A DNA stretch of 64,000 bases from Desulfobulbaceae bacterium (GCA_024636345.1 JAGXHG010000017.1:1-64000); one strand, 5' to 3'. Positions 1 to 8,306 are shown, numbered from the stretch's first letter. The notes: generated by a model from the sequence alone, not told the origin. Made by a program: numbers and translations.

Positions 1-785
1 GTAGAAGATTTATTTTCCTTGCCAAAGTAGAATTCGCTCAGTCCGAGAGGCGTCAGCCCTTTTTGGGCGGCGGCGTGGAGGAGTTTTGGGGCGCAGCAGT
101 CGCCGGATCCGGTGGGAATTCCCCGGTCTTCATAAAAGACATTCAGGATGGAATGCTGATCACCTTTGAAGTTTTGGAGTTGATACAGATCCAGAAAGAC
201 AAACATCATGGATTGGGAATATGTTCTCCGGTTTTTCTTTGAAAGTTCGAGCTCTTTAAATGCCGCTCGCATCTGCCTGCGGCAATCTTTCTGTGCCGCA
301 CGACCACCAGAACGCATGGCTTCTTCGAACTTGCATTTACACTGGTCTGCTTTTTGTTTGCAGGACTCAATATCGTCGGTCATTAGCTGGACCGCCGACT
401 CGATTTTTCCCATAAGCTGGTAGTATCCATCCAGATCAAAAGTCGGTGGAACCCAGCCCTCTGCTTGCCAGCGTGTGTTGAACTGTCCGGAAAATGCACG
501 AAGCACTACTGTATTGCCATCGGCATCGACACATTCCAACACACCAAACATCTGTCCGCCTCTTTTTCCCCAGAGGCAGTCTGTGGAGAATATTGGCTCC
601 GGATCTGGTCGGTGAAAGTCAATCCGTTTGTTCTGCTCGAGTTTTGCCATCAGCTCCAAAGCATATTTGCGGCTGTTTCCCTCTGTCAGATAATGAACCT
701 CATCACAAGCTGTACAATACCCGTAGCAGGTCGCGTCTTTGGGAAGTACAGTAATCAAGTGGTCTATATCGGTACTGTTTTTCAT
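1..785 (-). CDS. RluA-type pseudouridine synthase, N-terminal part (runs off the left edge)
   Basis: The frame is still open at base 1, so it is absent from the ORF track; about 261 residues are visible and the C-terminus lies outside. The stretch GSGDCCAPKLLHAA near residue 226, then LSEFYFG, is what I associate with the N-terminal domain of long (about 550-residue) RluA-family RNA pseudouridine synthases; the catalytic domain would lie beyond the window. Residues about 130-200 are rich in Lys, Arg and Glu and look helical. ATG at 785 is the first Met after an in-frame TAA; a TTG seven codons upstream is an alternative, and no good Shine-Dalgarno is visible. It lies downstream of a second pseudouridine synthase gene on the same strand. 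The family call rests on memory of related sequences. Confidence 0.6.
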   Translation of the reverse strand, partial: MKNSTDIDHLITVLPKDATCYGYCTACDEVHYLTEGNSRKYALELMAKLEQNKRIDFHRPDPEPIFSTDCLWGKRGGQMFGVLECVDADGNTVVLRAFSGQFNTRWQAEGWVPPTFDLDGYYQLMGKIESAVQLMTDDIESCKQKADQCKCKFEEAMRSGGRAAQKDCRRQMRAAFKELELSKKNRRTYSQSMMFVFLDLYQLQNFKGDQHSILNVFYEDRGIPTGSGDCCAPKLLHAAAQKGLTPLGLSEFYFGKENKSS

Positions 786-823
786 GGCAACAACATGATC
801 CGGCAAAAATATTTAGTGACTTA

Positions 824-859
824 CAGAAAAAATTCTTTTTTTTCAAAGAATTTTTTCTG
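824..859 (-). terminator. AT-rich perfect hairpin between the two pseudouridine synthase genes
   Basis: CAGAAAAAATTCTT and AAGAATTTTTTCTG form a near-perfect inverted repeat with a short T-rich loop. It follows the stop codon of the RluA gene by about 30 bases and precedes the start of the next gene. The stem is AT-rich and symmetric, so it is a weak terminator candidate in either direction. Confidence 0.45.
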
Positions 860-886
860 ATAAGGCACTTATCCTGTTCATCGGGG

Positions 887-1522
887 TTAGAACAGAGGTT
901 CCGAGTTAAATTCGAGACTCTCACCAGTCCTTGGATGAGCAAAGGAAAGATAGCAGGCATGTAGCTTCAGCAATCCCGGGCCAGTTCTAGTTCCGTTGAG
1001 CGGGACGCCGGCAATAGGAAGTCCGAGACCGTGCTTGGAAGCGGAGTGAACCCTGAGCTGATGTGTTCTTCCGGTTACAGGTTTAAACTCGATTCGTGTT
1101 TTGCCATCTTTTATCAGGAGTTTTTTCCAATGGGTAATTCCCACCTTTCCGTGAACCGGATCATAAATTTGATGAGGTCTATTGTCAATATCGAGGCGGA
1201 AAGGAAGTTCGACGATCCCCTCCTCGCCAACTAATTCGCCGTCAAGAATGGCGATATAGCGTTTCTTTACCTCGCCCTCTTGAAACTGAATAGAGATGTT
1301 ACGATGTGCCTCTTTGGTTCGGGCGACCACCAACAACCCCGAAGTGTCCATATCAAGGCGGTGAACTGCGGGCTGTTCGATGCAGCCCGGATACCGTGCT
1401 TTCACCCGCTCGCTGACACAATCCAGATTTTCCGGACCACGTCCAGGAACAGAGAGCAGCCCACTTGACTTTACGACCACGACAAATTCGGGTTCTTCGT
1501 GAATTACGCACATTTCTTCCAT
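887..1522 (-). CDS. rluA: RluA-family pseudouridine synthase
   Basis: This stand-alone catalytic domain of about 211 residues converts uridine to pseudouridine in tRNA or 23S rRNA in the cytoplasm. The family active-site motif HRLDMDTSGLLVVA, with the catalytic Asp, is present, as are SGLLSVPGR near the N-terminus and GRTHQLRVH in the C-terminal half. Length and motif order match E. coli RluA (tRNA position 32 and 23S position 746), though RluA, RluC and RluD targets cannot be told apart with certainty here. The ORF track starts at a GTG (1543); I prefer the ATG at 1522, which has AAGGT about ten bases upstream. It is followed by another RluA-type gene on the same strand. Confidence 0.82.
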   Translation of the reverse strand: MEEMCVIHEEPEFVVVVKSSGLLSVPGRGPENLDCVSERVKARYPGCIEQPAVHRLDMDTSGLLVVARTKEAHRNISIQFQEGEVKKRYIAILDGELVGEEGIVELPFRLDIDNRPHQIYDPVHGKVGITHWKKLLIKDGKTRIEFKPVTGRTHQLRVHSASKHGLGLPIAGVPLNGTRTGPGLLKLHACYLSFAHPRTGESLEFNSEPLF

Positions 1523-1543
1523 AGAATATTTACCTTGGGACAC

Positions 1544-2187
1544 CTAAAAACAATCTGTTCTACTCTGCTGTTTCCAGCAATCATTATTGATTCCGCAAAG
1601 CATATAGCCCTGGATCGGTTAACACTTTCCGGGGCGGGCTGGATAGAATATGCCATGCGTTCGGGTTTATTTGCCCGGCCAAAGTAAAATTCAATAGTCA
1701 ATATCTTTCAAAACATATTGGTTCTTATTTAGACTGACAAAATTATAAGAATGCCAGAACGAATCGAACCAATTTGACACTGGTCATAAATATCAGCTTA
1801 CTATTATGAATGTATGATTTGCTAATGAATTAATCTGTATACTTCTCAGATTTAGACTAAATAACTATAATTTGTCGGTTAAACCTGTTAGCAATAAGGA
1901 ATTGATTGGATCGACGATAAATGATACATTCCTTCGTATTAGTACATCTATCTCAGAGATTACCGCAACCCGCCTATTCAAAAAATATGATATGGTTAAT
2001 GCTTGTTTTTGGAAAAAAGTAAAAAAAGGATATGGGAGCAGGTATGGTGATGTTTTGTTAATCTGTTATTTGTATTAATATAACAAATGGTTAGTTTCTT
2101 TAACGCCGACTATCGAAGCTCCGTCACAATTGAGGCAGGATATTCTCGTCAGGGCCTCTGCGTTCTGACATAAACTTCTATAAAAAA
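1544..2187. other. Long AT-rich intergenic region with a small synthase-like fragment
   Basis: About 640 bases separate divergent genes. ORF 1872-2078 has no recognisable features or clear ribosome binding site and I do not call it. On the minus strand near 1660-1701 the frame reads EFYFGRANK, close to EFYFGKENK at the left window edge, and the DNA is similar over nearly 30 bases. It may be a remnant of a duplicated pseudouridine synthase segment. The remainder is low-complexity AT-rich DNA that probably holds the promoters of both flanking genes. Confidence 0.4.
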
Positions 2188-3732
2188 ATGAAAGAAAAGA
2201 GTGTCATTTATATTCTGAGGGAGGAGACGGAACTTGCTGTTTTGTTGTCTGGACTCTCTGAAAAGCATAGTGTACAGGAAGGTGACCTCTTGGTTGATAG
2301 TGTTAGCTATCTTGACACCTTTGACTGGCGTTTATATGACAAGGGGCTTATTTGTCTGCGGCAGGGAAACAATGTTTATGCTTTGACTGATTTTAGTGGT
2401 GAAAACATAATTGAGGCTGAAGGACCCGTCCGGAATAAACTCTTTCCGCTGGACTTTGCAAATGGTGTTCTGGGTGAGAAGCTGCAGTCAGTAGCAGGTA
2501 TTCGTGCGCTGCTACCTATGGTAGATATTACTCGACAGTCACAAATATTTCAGATTGTTAACCGTGATCAGAAAGTAGTTCTCGTTGGCTCTCTTGAACT
2601 GAATCAACTCCTGAACTCTGAGGGGGAACCGACATTTCTTGCCGGCTCTCTGCGGGTGCGGGAGGTGCGCGGCTATGATAAAATTCTGACAAGAGTTATG
2701 GCACTTTTGCAAGGCCAAGGGATTGAGGCTGGATATCCAGAAGAGAGGAACTTGCGTCTTGCCCTTGCGTCCATGGGTAGAAAACCCCTGGACTATTGTT
2801 CACAATTCTCCATTATTCTGGACCCGGAAGAGGCCGTTATTCAGACCGCGCAGAAGATCTTTCTCCAACTTCTTGATGGGATGGAGCGCAATGTTCCAGG
2901 TATTATCCAGGATATCGATACTGAATTTCTCCATGATTTCCGGGTTGCCTTGCGTCGGACGAGGTCTTTGTTGGGCAGCATAAAAAAAATGCTGCCTTCT
3001 GCTGATGTGGATCATTTTCAGCGAGGATTGCAGGAGATCGGTATTGCTACCGGACCTGTTCGTGACCTGGATGTGTATCTTTTGGGGAAAAAGGGCTATC
3101 AAGCCATGTTGCCGGAAGGGTTGCAGGAAGGCTTGGCAGTTTTTTTTCAGAAACTGTCCCGGCAGCGAGTACAAGAGCTGCGACGGATGAAAAAGGCCTT
3201 GCAGTCCAGGAATTGTAAACAGTTCTTGAGGCGGTGGCGAAGATATGTGGAAGATTCTTTGATTGCATCTGCTTATGCAGCAGGTCATGAACCATGTAAA
3301 GAGGTAGCAAGCAAGGCTATCAGAAAACGATTGCAGTCTATTCTTAAGGATGGCGCCAGAATTAATCCACAAAGTCCCGATGCCGCTCTGCATAGTTTAC
3401 GGATTCAGGCAAAAAAGCTCCGTTATCTGCTGGAGTTTTACCGCTCTCTGTTCCCTGAACCGGCAATGAACTCTTTGGTCAAATCTCTTAAAAAGCTGCA
3501 GGATAATCTGGGGAACTTTAATGACCTTTCAGTGCAGCAGGGGATGCTGGGACAGCATCAGAAAGGGTTAGCTGGCGGGGAACAAAAGAATGCAGTTCAG
3601 GTAGCAGCTGCCCTTGGCGGCTTGATAACCCACTTGCACGAAGAACAGAAAAGTGTTCGTCAGGAGTTTGAGCAAAGATTTAAGCAGTTTACCACAACGG
3701 ATAACAGGCGTCTTTTTGATCTGTTTCTTTAG
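2188..3732 (+). CDS. CHAD domain protein with degenerate CYTH-like N-terminus
   Basis: The protein has 514 residues. Residues about 220-510 form a CHAD domain: HDFRVALRRTRS, then a long helical stretch rich in Arg and Lys, LHSLRIQAKKLRYLLEF, and LQDNLGNFND. CHAD domains are alpha-helical and conserved basic residues in them bind polyphosphate. The first 200 residues resemble a CYTH (triphosphate tunnel metalloenzyme) fold through YLDTFDWRLYDKGLICLRQ, but the EXEXK catalytic motif is not visible, so this half is probably not catalytic. It is followed at about 150 bases by a ParA-like ATPase and SixA on the same strand. A role in polyphosphate granule binding is inferred. Confidence 0.85.
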   Translation: MKEKSVIYILREETELAVLLSGLSEKHSVQEGDLLVDSVSYLDTFDWRLYDKGLICLRQGNNVYALTDFSGENIIEAEGPVRNKLFPLDFANGVLGEKLQSVAGIRALLPMVDITRQSQIFQIVNRDQKVVLVGSLELNQLLNSEGEPTFLAGSLRVREVRGYDKILTRVMALLQGQGIEAGYPEERNLRLALASMGRKPLDYCSQFSIILDPEEAVIQTAQKIFLQLLDGMERNVPGIIQDIDTEFLHDFRVALRRTRSLLGSIKKMLPSADVDHFQRGLQEIGIATGPVRDLDVYLLGKKGYQAMLPEGLQEGLAVFFQKLSRQRVQELRRMKKALQSRNCKQFLRRWRRYVEDSLIASAYAAGHEPCKEVASKAIRKRLQSILKDGARINPQSPDAALHSLRIQAKKLRYLLEFYRSLFPEPAMNSLVKSLKKLQDNLGNFNDLSVQQGMLGQHQKGLAGGEQKNAVQVAAALGGLITHLHEEQKSVRQEFEQRFKQFTTTDNRRLFDLFL

Positions 3733-3780
3733 GAGCCGTTACGAAATAACATGGCCATTTATATCAATTTCGTTACGGCT
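3731..3780. repeat. Dispersed 50-bp GTTACGAAA element, copy A, with attached second hairpin
   Basis: The element starts inside the stop codon of the CHAD gene. GGAGCCGTTACGAAA and TTTCGTTACGGCTCC form an inverted repeat with one central mismatch. Copies at 30838-30887 and 60626-60675 have the same 50-base length and conserved ends. In copy A a second dyad, ATAACATGGCCAT with ATGGCCATGTTAT near 3805-3818, extends the structure; copy B also carries GGCCATGTTATTT about 80 bases downstream. Confidence 0.7.
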
Positions 3781-3879
3781 CCTTGTGCCGCTCCGGTTAC
3801 TTCAATGGCCATGTTATTTTTTACAGCGGTTTAACGAATATTAATACGTTGTTGTCCTCAAATTCTGGTATTATCGACA

Positions 3880-4620
3880 ATGAAAATTATTGCCATCTAT
3901 TCAAGTAAAGGAGGTGTGGGGAAGACCGCGACTGCAGTCAATCTGTCGTATGGTTGTGCCCGCAGCGGGAAAAAGACACTGCTATGCGATATGGACCCAC
4001 AAGGCGCGGCAGGCTATTATTACCGTATCAGGCCAAAAGAGAGTTTTAACCGGAAGCGTTTTCTGAAAGGAGATCTGGAGCCCTTTATCAGGGGGACGGA
4101 TTTTGAAAACCTTGATCTGTTACCGGCCCATTTTTCTTTTCGTAACCTGGATATTGCCCTTGATGGTCGGGGCGGGTCGGCAAACGAGCTGGAACGAATC
4201 TTTACCTGTGTCAAGGATGAGTATGATGTATTGATTCTTGATTGTCCTCCCAATATGACCCTGCTTTCTGAGAATATTATTATGGTGGCGGATCTGGTGG
4301 TAACCCCGGTTATTCCCACCACCCTTTCTATCCTCTCTTTTGCCCAATTGATAAAATTGGCGGATAAACTTGAAGTGAGCAGGAAGAAACTGGTGGCGTT
4401 TTTCTCCATGGTTGACAAGCGAAAAAATATGCACTCCGATACTATCTCAAAATTCGGTAAGAAAAAGATGTTTCTTTCCAGTGAAATACCCTATCTTGCC
4501 GACGTTGAAAAGATGGGTATTTACCGGCAGCCGGTAGCGGTTTCCGTGCCTGCTTCTGCCGCCGCCCAAGCTTATGAGCAGTTGTGGCTTGAGGTGTGGA
4601 GGAAAGGCTCTCAGCTATGA
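3880..4620 (+). CDS. ParA-family ATPase (orphan)
   Basis: This 246-residue P-loop ATPase of the ParA/Soj/MinD class opens with a deviant Walker A motif, SSKGGVGKTATAVNLS, at residues 8-23. CDMDPQG (switch I) and LILDCPPNM (Walker B region) follow at the expected spacing. Such ATPases position plasmids, chromosomes or large cytoplasmic complexes by nucleotide-dependent dimerisation. No ParB gene lies next to it; it sits between CHAD and SixA genes, so a cargo other than DNA, perhaps a polyphosphate body, is possible but is inference. Its stop overlaps the start of sixA (ATGA), implying translational coupling. Confidence 0.85.
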   Translation: MKIIAIYSSKGGVGKTATAVNLSYGCARSGKKTLLCDMDPQGAAGYYYRIRPKESFNRKRFLKGDLEPFIRGTDFENLDLLPAHFSFRNLDIALDGRGGSANELERIFTCVKDEYDVLILDCPPNMTLLSENIIMVADLVVTPVIPTTLSILSFAQLIKLADKLEVSRKKLVAFFSMVDKRKNMHSDTISKFGKKKMFLSSEIPYLADVEKMGIYRQPVAVSVPASAAAQAYEQLWLEVWRKGSQL

Positions 4621-5132
4621 AGAGCCTCTATCTGGTCCGCCATGCAAAATCCAGTTGGGCGGACCCTCCGCTGGTAGACAAGGAGCGCCCTTTAAATAAA
4701 CGGGGTCTGAGTGATGCCCCGTTTATGGGACAGAGGCTTGCTGACAGGAAAGTCAGGGTAGATGCCATCTGGAGCAGCCCGGCACAGCGGGCACTTGAGA
4801 CGGCTCATTTTTTTGCCTCCGCCCTGAAGTATCCGCGGAAAAGTATAGAACTGCACGATCGATTCTATACCAATACAATATATGACTTGTTGCGTGAAAT
4901 CAGGTCATCTCCTGATGAGATTAAGAGTCTGGTAGTGGTTAGTCACAATCCAGTAATTTCAGAATTTGCCAATTTCCTGATAGGACACGGCAAGGACGTC
5001 GATATTGAGAGCATTCCCACCTGCGGAATTGTGGCCATTGAGTTTGCTCATCCCTCCTGGGAGTTGCTAAGAGAGCAAGAGGGACGATTCCTGTTTTTTG
5101 ATTATCCCAAAAAAGATGTTACTCCTCCTTGA
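4617..5132 (+). CDS. sixA: SixA-like phosphohistidine phosphatase
   Basis: This histidine-phosphatase-superfamily protein of 171 residues removes phosphate from phosphohistidine domains in the cytoplasm. LVRHAKSSWADP at the N-terminus is the RHG-type catalytic motif in the SixA form, and VVSHNPVISEFANFL holds the second catalytic His. The ORF track starts earlier at 4596, but the ATG at 4617 overlaps the ParA stop codon and has AGGAAAGG about ten bases upstream, so I choose it. SixA acts on HPt phosphohistidines and, in E. coli, on the nitrogen phosphotransferase system; the local substrate is unknown. Confidence 0.88.
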   Translation: MKSLYLVRHAKSSWADPPLVDKERPLNKRGLSDAPFMGQRLADRKVRVDAIWSSPAQRALETAHFFASALKYPRKSIELHDRFYTNTIYDLLREIRSSPDEIKSLVVVSHNPVISEFANFLIGHGKDVDIESIPTCGIVAIEFAHPSWELLREQEGRFLFFDYPKKDVTPP

Positions 5133-5165
5133 GGACCTTACTGAATCAGAGACGGTGGGTGAGTC

Positions 5166-6335
5166 ATGCATTGCCAGCCTTTCAGTAAGGTGATCAGTAG
5201 TCTGTTATTTCTGACAGGCCTATTCTTCTTGAATTTCACTTCTCGAGTCATTTTCTCGCCACTCCTCCCAGTTATAGAAAGTGAATTTGGCCTTGGTCAT
5301 GCTGCGGCTGGTTCTTTTTTCCTGCTCATATCTGCCGGTTATTTCTTCTCTATCCTCTCGTCCGGTTTTGTTTCTGCTCGTATTAATCATAAAAATACCA
5401 TTGCTCTGTCCACTATTTGCTCTGGAATTACATTAATAGCATTGAGCTATTGCTCAACCTTATTTGGAATGCGAATCGGTCTCTTTAGTCTAGGGCTGAG
5501 CGCAGGTTTATATCTGCCTTCGGGACTTGCCTCTATCAAACAACTGGTTAATTCTGCCTATCTGGCCAGAGGGATGGCAGTACACGAACTGGCTCCTAAT
5601 CTCGGTTTTGTTGCAGCCCCGGTTCTGGCTGACCTGATGCTCAGATCTTGTTCCTGGCAGCTGGGGTTGATGTGGTTAGGAATATGTATGGTTGTCGCCG
5701 GATTGTTCTACGGCATAGCCGGTAGAGGCAGTCGTGAACGTGGAAAATCATTGGATATCTTGACTGCTCGGAATATTTTGTCACGACCGGAGTTCTGGCT
5801 CCTGGTGTTGCTCTTCTCGCTGGCAATCAGTGCAAGTCTCGGTGTTTATGCCATGTTGCCTCTGTTCCTGGTAGCAGATCAAGGGATGACACCGGAGCGG
5901 GCAAGTCGCTTCCTGGCATTCTCCAGAATAGCGGCCCTTATGATGCCTTTGCTTGCTGGATGGTATGGCGATCGGGTTGGAAATAGAATGATCATGGCCT
6001 TTGTATTGTTAATTGCTGGACTCTGTACTGTGCTCCTGGGCGTGATCTCCTCATTTCAATGGTTGGTTGTATTAGTGATCCTGCAACCTGTGTTTGCTGT
6101 CTGCTTTTTCCCCTCAGGCTTTGCTGTTCTCTCGGCATTAGGAGCGGAGGGAGAAGGGGCGCTTGCGGTCTCTCTATGTATTCCTGCGGCCTTTTTGCTG
6201 GGGGGAGGGGTTTTTCCGGTGTTGATTGGGATGATAGGGGATAATGCTTCCATCGGTGTTGGTTTTATGGTAACAGGAACAGCCATGATGGCTGGTGCCA
6301 TTCTCTCTTTCTTTGTCTCTTTTGTAAAAAAATGA
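5166..6335 (+). CDS. MFS transporter
   Basis: This 389-residue, very hydrophobic protein has about twelve predicted membrane spans in two halves, separated near residue 185 by a charged loop (GRGSRERGKSLD). The WYGDRVGNRMIM loop resembles the major-facilitator motif G-D-R-x-G-R/N-R after a span in the second half. It probably sits in the inner membrane and moves a small solute by proton symport or antiport; the substrate cannot be told. It begins 33 bases after sixA and may be cotranscribed with it. A hairpin at 6472-6505 lies downstream. Confidence 0.8.
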   Translation: MHCQPFSKVISSLLFLTGLFFLNFTSRVIFSPLLPVIESEFGLGHAAAGSFFLLISAGYFFSILSSGFVSARINHKNTIALSTICSGITLIALSYCSTLFGMRIGLFSLGLSAGLYLPSGLASIKQLVNSAYLARGMAVHELAPNLGFVAAPVLADLMLRSCSWQLGLMWLGICMVVAGLFYGIAGRGSRERGKSLDILTARNILSRPEFWLLVLLFSLAISASLGVYAMLPLFLVADQGMTPERASRFLAFSRIAALMMPLLAGWYGDRVGNRMIMAFVLLIAGLCTVLLGVISSFQWLVVLVILQPVFAVCFFPSGFAVLSALGAEGEGALAVSLCIPAAFLLGGGVFPVLIGMIGDNASIGVGFMVTGTAMMAGAILSFFVSFVKK

Positions 6336-6471
6336 TATAAACTGAATCATTGAGAGTATCAGAAAAGATCAGGTGTGAGAAATGATTGCCAGCCTGCACA
6401 GGAAAATCTGTATTCACAGATAACAGTATGAAAAAAAGGATGGATAAATGAATTTAACGTTTTTTTTGTCG

Positions 6472-6505
6472 ATACCTTCTGCTTGTGTAGATCAGCAGAA
6501 GGTAT
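6472..6505 (+). other. Stable stem-loop of unknown role
   Basis: ATACCTTCTGCT and AGCAGAAGGTAT form a perfect 12-bp stem with a ten-base loop. No T tract follows directly, so it is not a typical intrinsic terminator, although it could end transcription of the MFS gene or lie in the leader of the next small gene. Confidence 0.45.
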
Positions 6506-6538
6506 TTAATCCAATGAACGGGCGCTATATTTTTATAA

Positions 6539-6751
6539 ATGACTAAAACTCCAGTCTGTCAGCGTTGTATTCATTATTATGTGACCCATGAACCAGCTAT
6601 GCCTTATGGCTGCAGGGCTATGCATTTTAAATCTGCTCATAATCCGGCTCACGTTGTTTTATCCTCTTCCGGAATAGAGTGTCAGTTGTTTACTCCCAAA
6701 GATGCAGGTCGGGAGGTTGAAAAAAAATCATTGCCAAAACGTGTGGCTTGA
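6539..6751 (+). CDS. Small cysteine-containing conserved protein
   Basis: This 70-residue protein opens with CQRCIHYYVTHEP and continues with YGCRAMHFKS and SSGIECQLF. Two close Cys plus two later Cys suggest a structural metal site. I recognise the pattern (CxxC, Y-V-T, P-x-G-C-R-A, S-S-G-x-x-C) as a small family found in delta- and gammaproteobacteria with no secure function; I recall some members carrying uracil-DNA-glycosylase names that a protein this small does not justify. No strong ribosome binding site is visible before the ATG. Confidence 0.6.
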   Translation: MTKTPVCQRCIHYYVTHEPAMPYGCRAMHFKSAHNPAHVVLSSSGIECQLFTPKDAGREVEKKSLPKRVA

Positions 6752-6903
6752 TTGTTGGGGGGAAGGCCAGGTTGAGAAAAACTGGCGATGAAGGGTTTTC
6801 TGATTACGTTTTGACAATCGTTTGTATATCGTTTAATAGTAAGTTTTCTTGTTAGTAACTTATTGTAATATAATAATAAATAGTTAGGAGTAGACAGGAT
6901 ATC

Positions 6904-7284
6904 ATGCGTTGGGGGTATAAAACCATACAATATGGATTAAAAAAAGAAGGTCTGCTGGGGAGCTCTTTTCTTGATGAAGCAGAAGTCGAACAGTCATTGA
7001 ATGAATTTGGTCAGGCAGGGTGGGAGTTGGTATCTCTGTTTGGCCTGCAGGATGGATTGATGGCTGTTTTTAAACAACCGTTGGAGATGAAGCTGGCTGA
7101 GGCGGTCCGTGAATCTGTTAATGAGGAAGCCGCTACAGGGAATCGTTTTTCTTTAAAAAGTCAGGCGGCGAGAGACCTGGAATCTATAGCTGAACGCAAG
7201 GCAGGGCGTAGAGAGTCACTTGTCTCGGTGGTTGTAGAGACAGAAGATGTCGAAGAAGGTGTGGGGGGCATTCGGATAGAGTAA
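6904..7284 (+). CDS. DUF4177-like small protein
   Basis: This 126-residue protein opens with WGYKTIQYGLKKEG and, after a short acidic linker, has LNEFGQAGWELVSLF. That pattern is typical of the small DUF4177 domain (residues 1-60). The C-terminal half is charged and poorly conserved in appearance, ending in acidic residues. No catalytic motif, signal peptide or membrane span is seen. A weak AGGAGT lies about 17 bases upstream of the ATG. Function is unknown; it stands alone between intergenic regions. Confidence 0.6.
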   Translation: MRWGYKTIQYGLKKEGLLGSSFLDEAEVEQSLNEFGQAGWELVSLFGLQDGLMAVFKQPLEMKLAEAVRESVNEEAATGNRFSLKSQAARDLESIAERKAGRRESLVSVVVETEDVEEGVGGIRIE

Positions 7285-7340
7285 TCCATTGTATTTTGCT
7301 ATCTTTCGACGTGTTCTAAAATCGAGAAAAGTAAGAATGG

Positions 7341-7631
7341 TGGGTATAAAATATACATTTGGGTAAACGTTGTGGGTAAAAAAGTAGCAATCCTGTTATT
7401 GTTTGAGAATTGTTGGTTGGTCTAAATTCCTTCGATTCTAATTACTTGGAAACTTTTATATATATTGGCATAATTTTTGGAATATAAATTGAAAATGAAG
7501 AATTTCATTTTTCCCCTCCCACCTTGACGCCTGCTCATATTGAGCAGGCGTTTTTTTTTGCTTGGTGCATTTTCTTGTTCTTTAAGTAATTGGGTAAAAT
7601 TTATGCATTGAAGTGTAGAATGGTGGGTAAA
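7341..7631 (+). promoter_or_regulatory. Five TGGGTA[AT]AA-type repeats upstream of the ZraP-like gene
   Basis: TGGGTATAAA (7341), TGGGTAAAC (7360), TGGGTAAAA (7373), TGGGTAAAA (7591) and TGGGTAAAA (7624) all lie in the same orientation. The context AGAATGGTGGGTA is shared by the first and last. They lie 100-400 bases upstream of a sigma-54-like promoter, a typical distance for activator sites, but the binding protein is unknown. Confidence 0.4.
7528..7559 (+). terminator. Intrinsic terminator
   Basis: CGCCTGCTCA, a three-base loop and TGAGCAGGCG form a perfect 10-bp stem followed by nine T. It ends a plus-strand transcript, either from the DUF4177-like gene 240 bases upstream or from an unannotated RNA. 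Confidence 0.85.
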
Positions 7632-7726
7632 AAGGGACCCTTTTAATAATTTCCGAAGTTGTCTTGTGAAGAGAATTGTAAGTTTTTTTGTGTTAATATA
7701 ACATGTTATGTATTTGTTTCTTGTTC

Positions 7727-7742
7727 TGGCATGGCAGATGCA
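7727..7742 (+). promoter_or_regulatory. Sigma-54-type promoter of the ZraP-like gene
   Basis: TGGCAT-N5-ATGCA fits the -24/-12 consensus TGGCAC-N5-TTGCA at most positions and resembles the two promoter candidates at 16431-16446 and 18047-18062. It lies about 55 bases before the start codon at 7797, which has a strong AGGAGG. E. coli zraP is also sigma-54-dependent, which supports the call. Confidence 0.55.
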
Positions 7743-7796
7743 TTAACTAAGGCAAAGGTTGTTACTAACCATTAATTATATCTCAGGAGGTACAAA

Positions 7797-8276
7797 ATGA
7801 AAAAATCATTAGTTGTGGCTGCATTAGTAGTGAGTATGGGTTTTATTGGTCTACAACAGGCGTCTGCAAATCGGGGAATGGCTGCTGGTCAAGGAATGGG
7901 TGGCTCAAACTATAGCCAGTTGGATGCAGCTTCCAAGGCAAAATTTGATAAATTTTATAAAGAGACCCAAGATTTGCGGAAACAAATGGTAATGAAACGA
8001 GCGGAAGAGCGTGCACTTATGCATTCGACTAACCCTGATTCTGCCAAGGCAGCCAAGTTGGCTGGTGAAATCTTTGACCTGAGGACCGCCATTCATGCCA
8101 AGGCTGAGGCCGCTGGTGTCCAAGGATTGATGGGCTATGGTGCCTGTCAGGGACCCGGAATGGGAAAAGGAATGGGTGCTGGGCCTCATCATGGTGGAGG
8201 ACGAGGAATGATGAATTACGGACCTGATGGTGGTGCTGAAGCAGTTGATGCCCCTGCTGGGAGCGATGTTCAATAA
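7797..8276 (+). CDS. ZraP/Spy/CpxP-like periplasmic protein
   Basis: This 159-residue protein has a signal peptide (MKKSLVVAALVVSMGFIGLQ, cleavage after ASA near residue 24). Residues about 40-110 are a helical hairpin with FYKETQDLRKQMVMKRAE and the LAGEIFDLRTAIHAKAE repeat typical of the LTXXQ/ZraP family. The C-terminal third is a Gly/Met/His-rich tail (GMGKGMGAGPHHGGG) that could bind metal. ZraP-type proteins are periplasmic zinc-binding chaperones that also dampen their own two-component system. AGGAGG precedes the ATG, and a sigma-54-like promoter lies upstream, as for E. coli zraP. No zraSR pair is adjacent; the nearest NtrC-type pair is about 10 kb away. Confidence 0.75.
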   Translation: MKKSLVVAALVVSMGFIGLQQASANRGMAAGQGMGGSNYSQLDAASKAKFDKFYKETQDLRKQMVMKRAEERALMHSTNPDSAKAAKLAGEIFDLRTAIHAKAEAAGVQGLMGYGACQGPGMGKGMGAGPHHGGGRGMMNYGPDGGAEAVDAPAGSDVQ

Positions 8277-8306
8277 CAAAATCTGAATACATATCTCTCG
8301 TGGATC

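Larger units (their letters stand above)
7285..7796. other. Intergenic region with terminator, TGGGTAAA repeats and sigma-54 promoter
   Basis: This 512-base region holds a strong terminator (7528-7559), five TGGGTA-type repeats and a sigma-54-like promoter, annotated separately. I see no gene in it. Confidence 0.6.

Noticed and set aside
465-860. Plus-strand ORFs over the left-edge gene
   Set aside because: They are shadows of the minus-strand pseudouridine synthase frame, which has recognisable motifs.
1872-2078. 68-residue ORF in an AT-rich spacer
   Set aside because: No ribosome binding site, no family resemblance and low-complexity composition.
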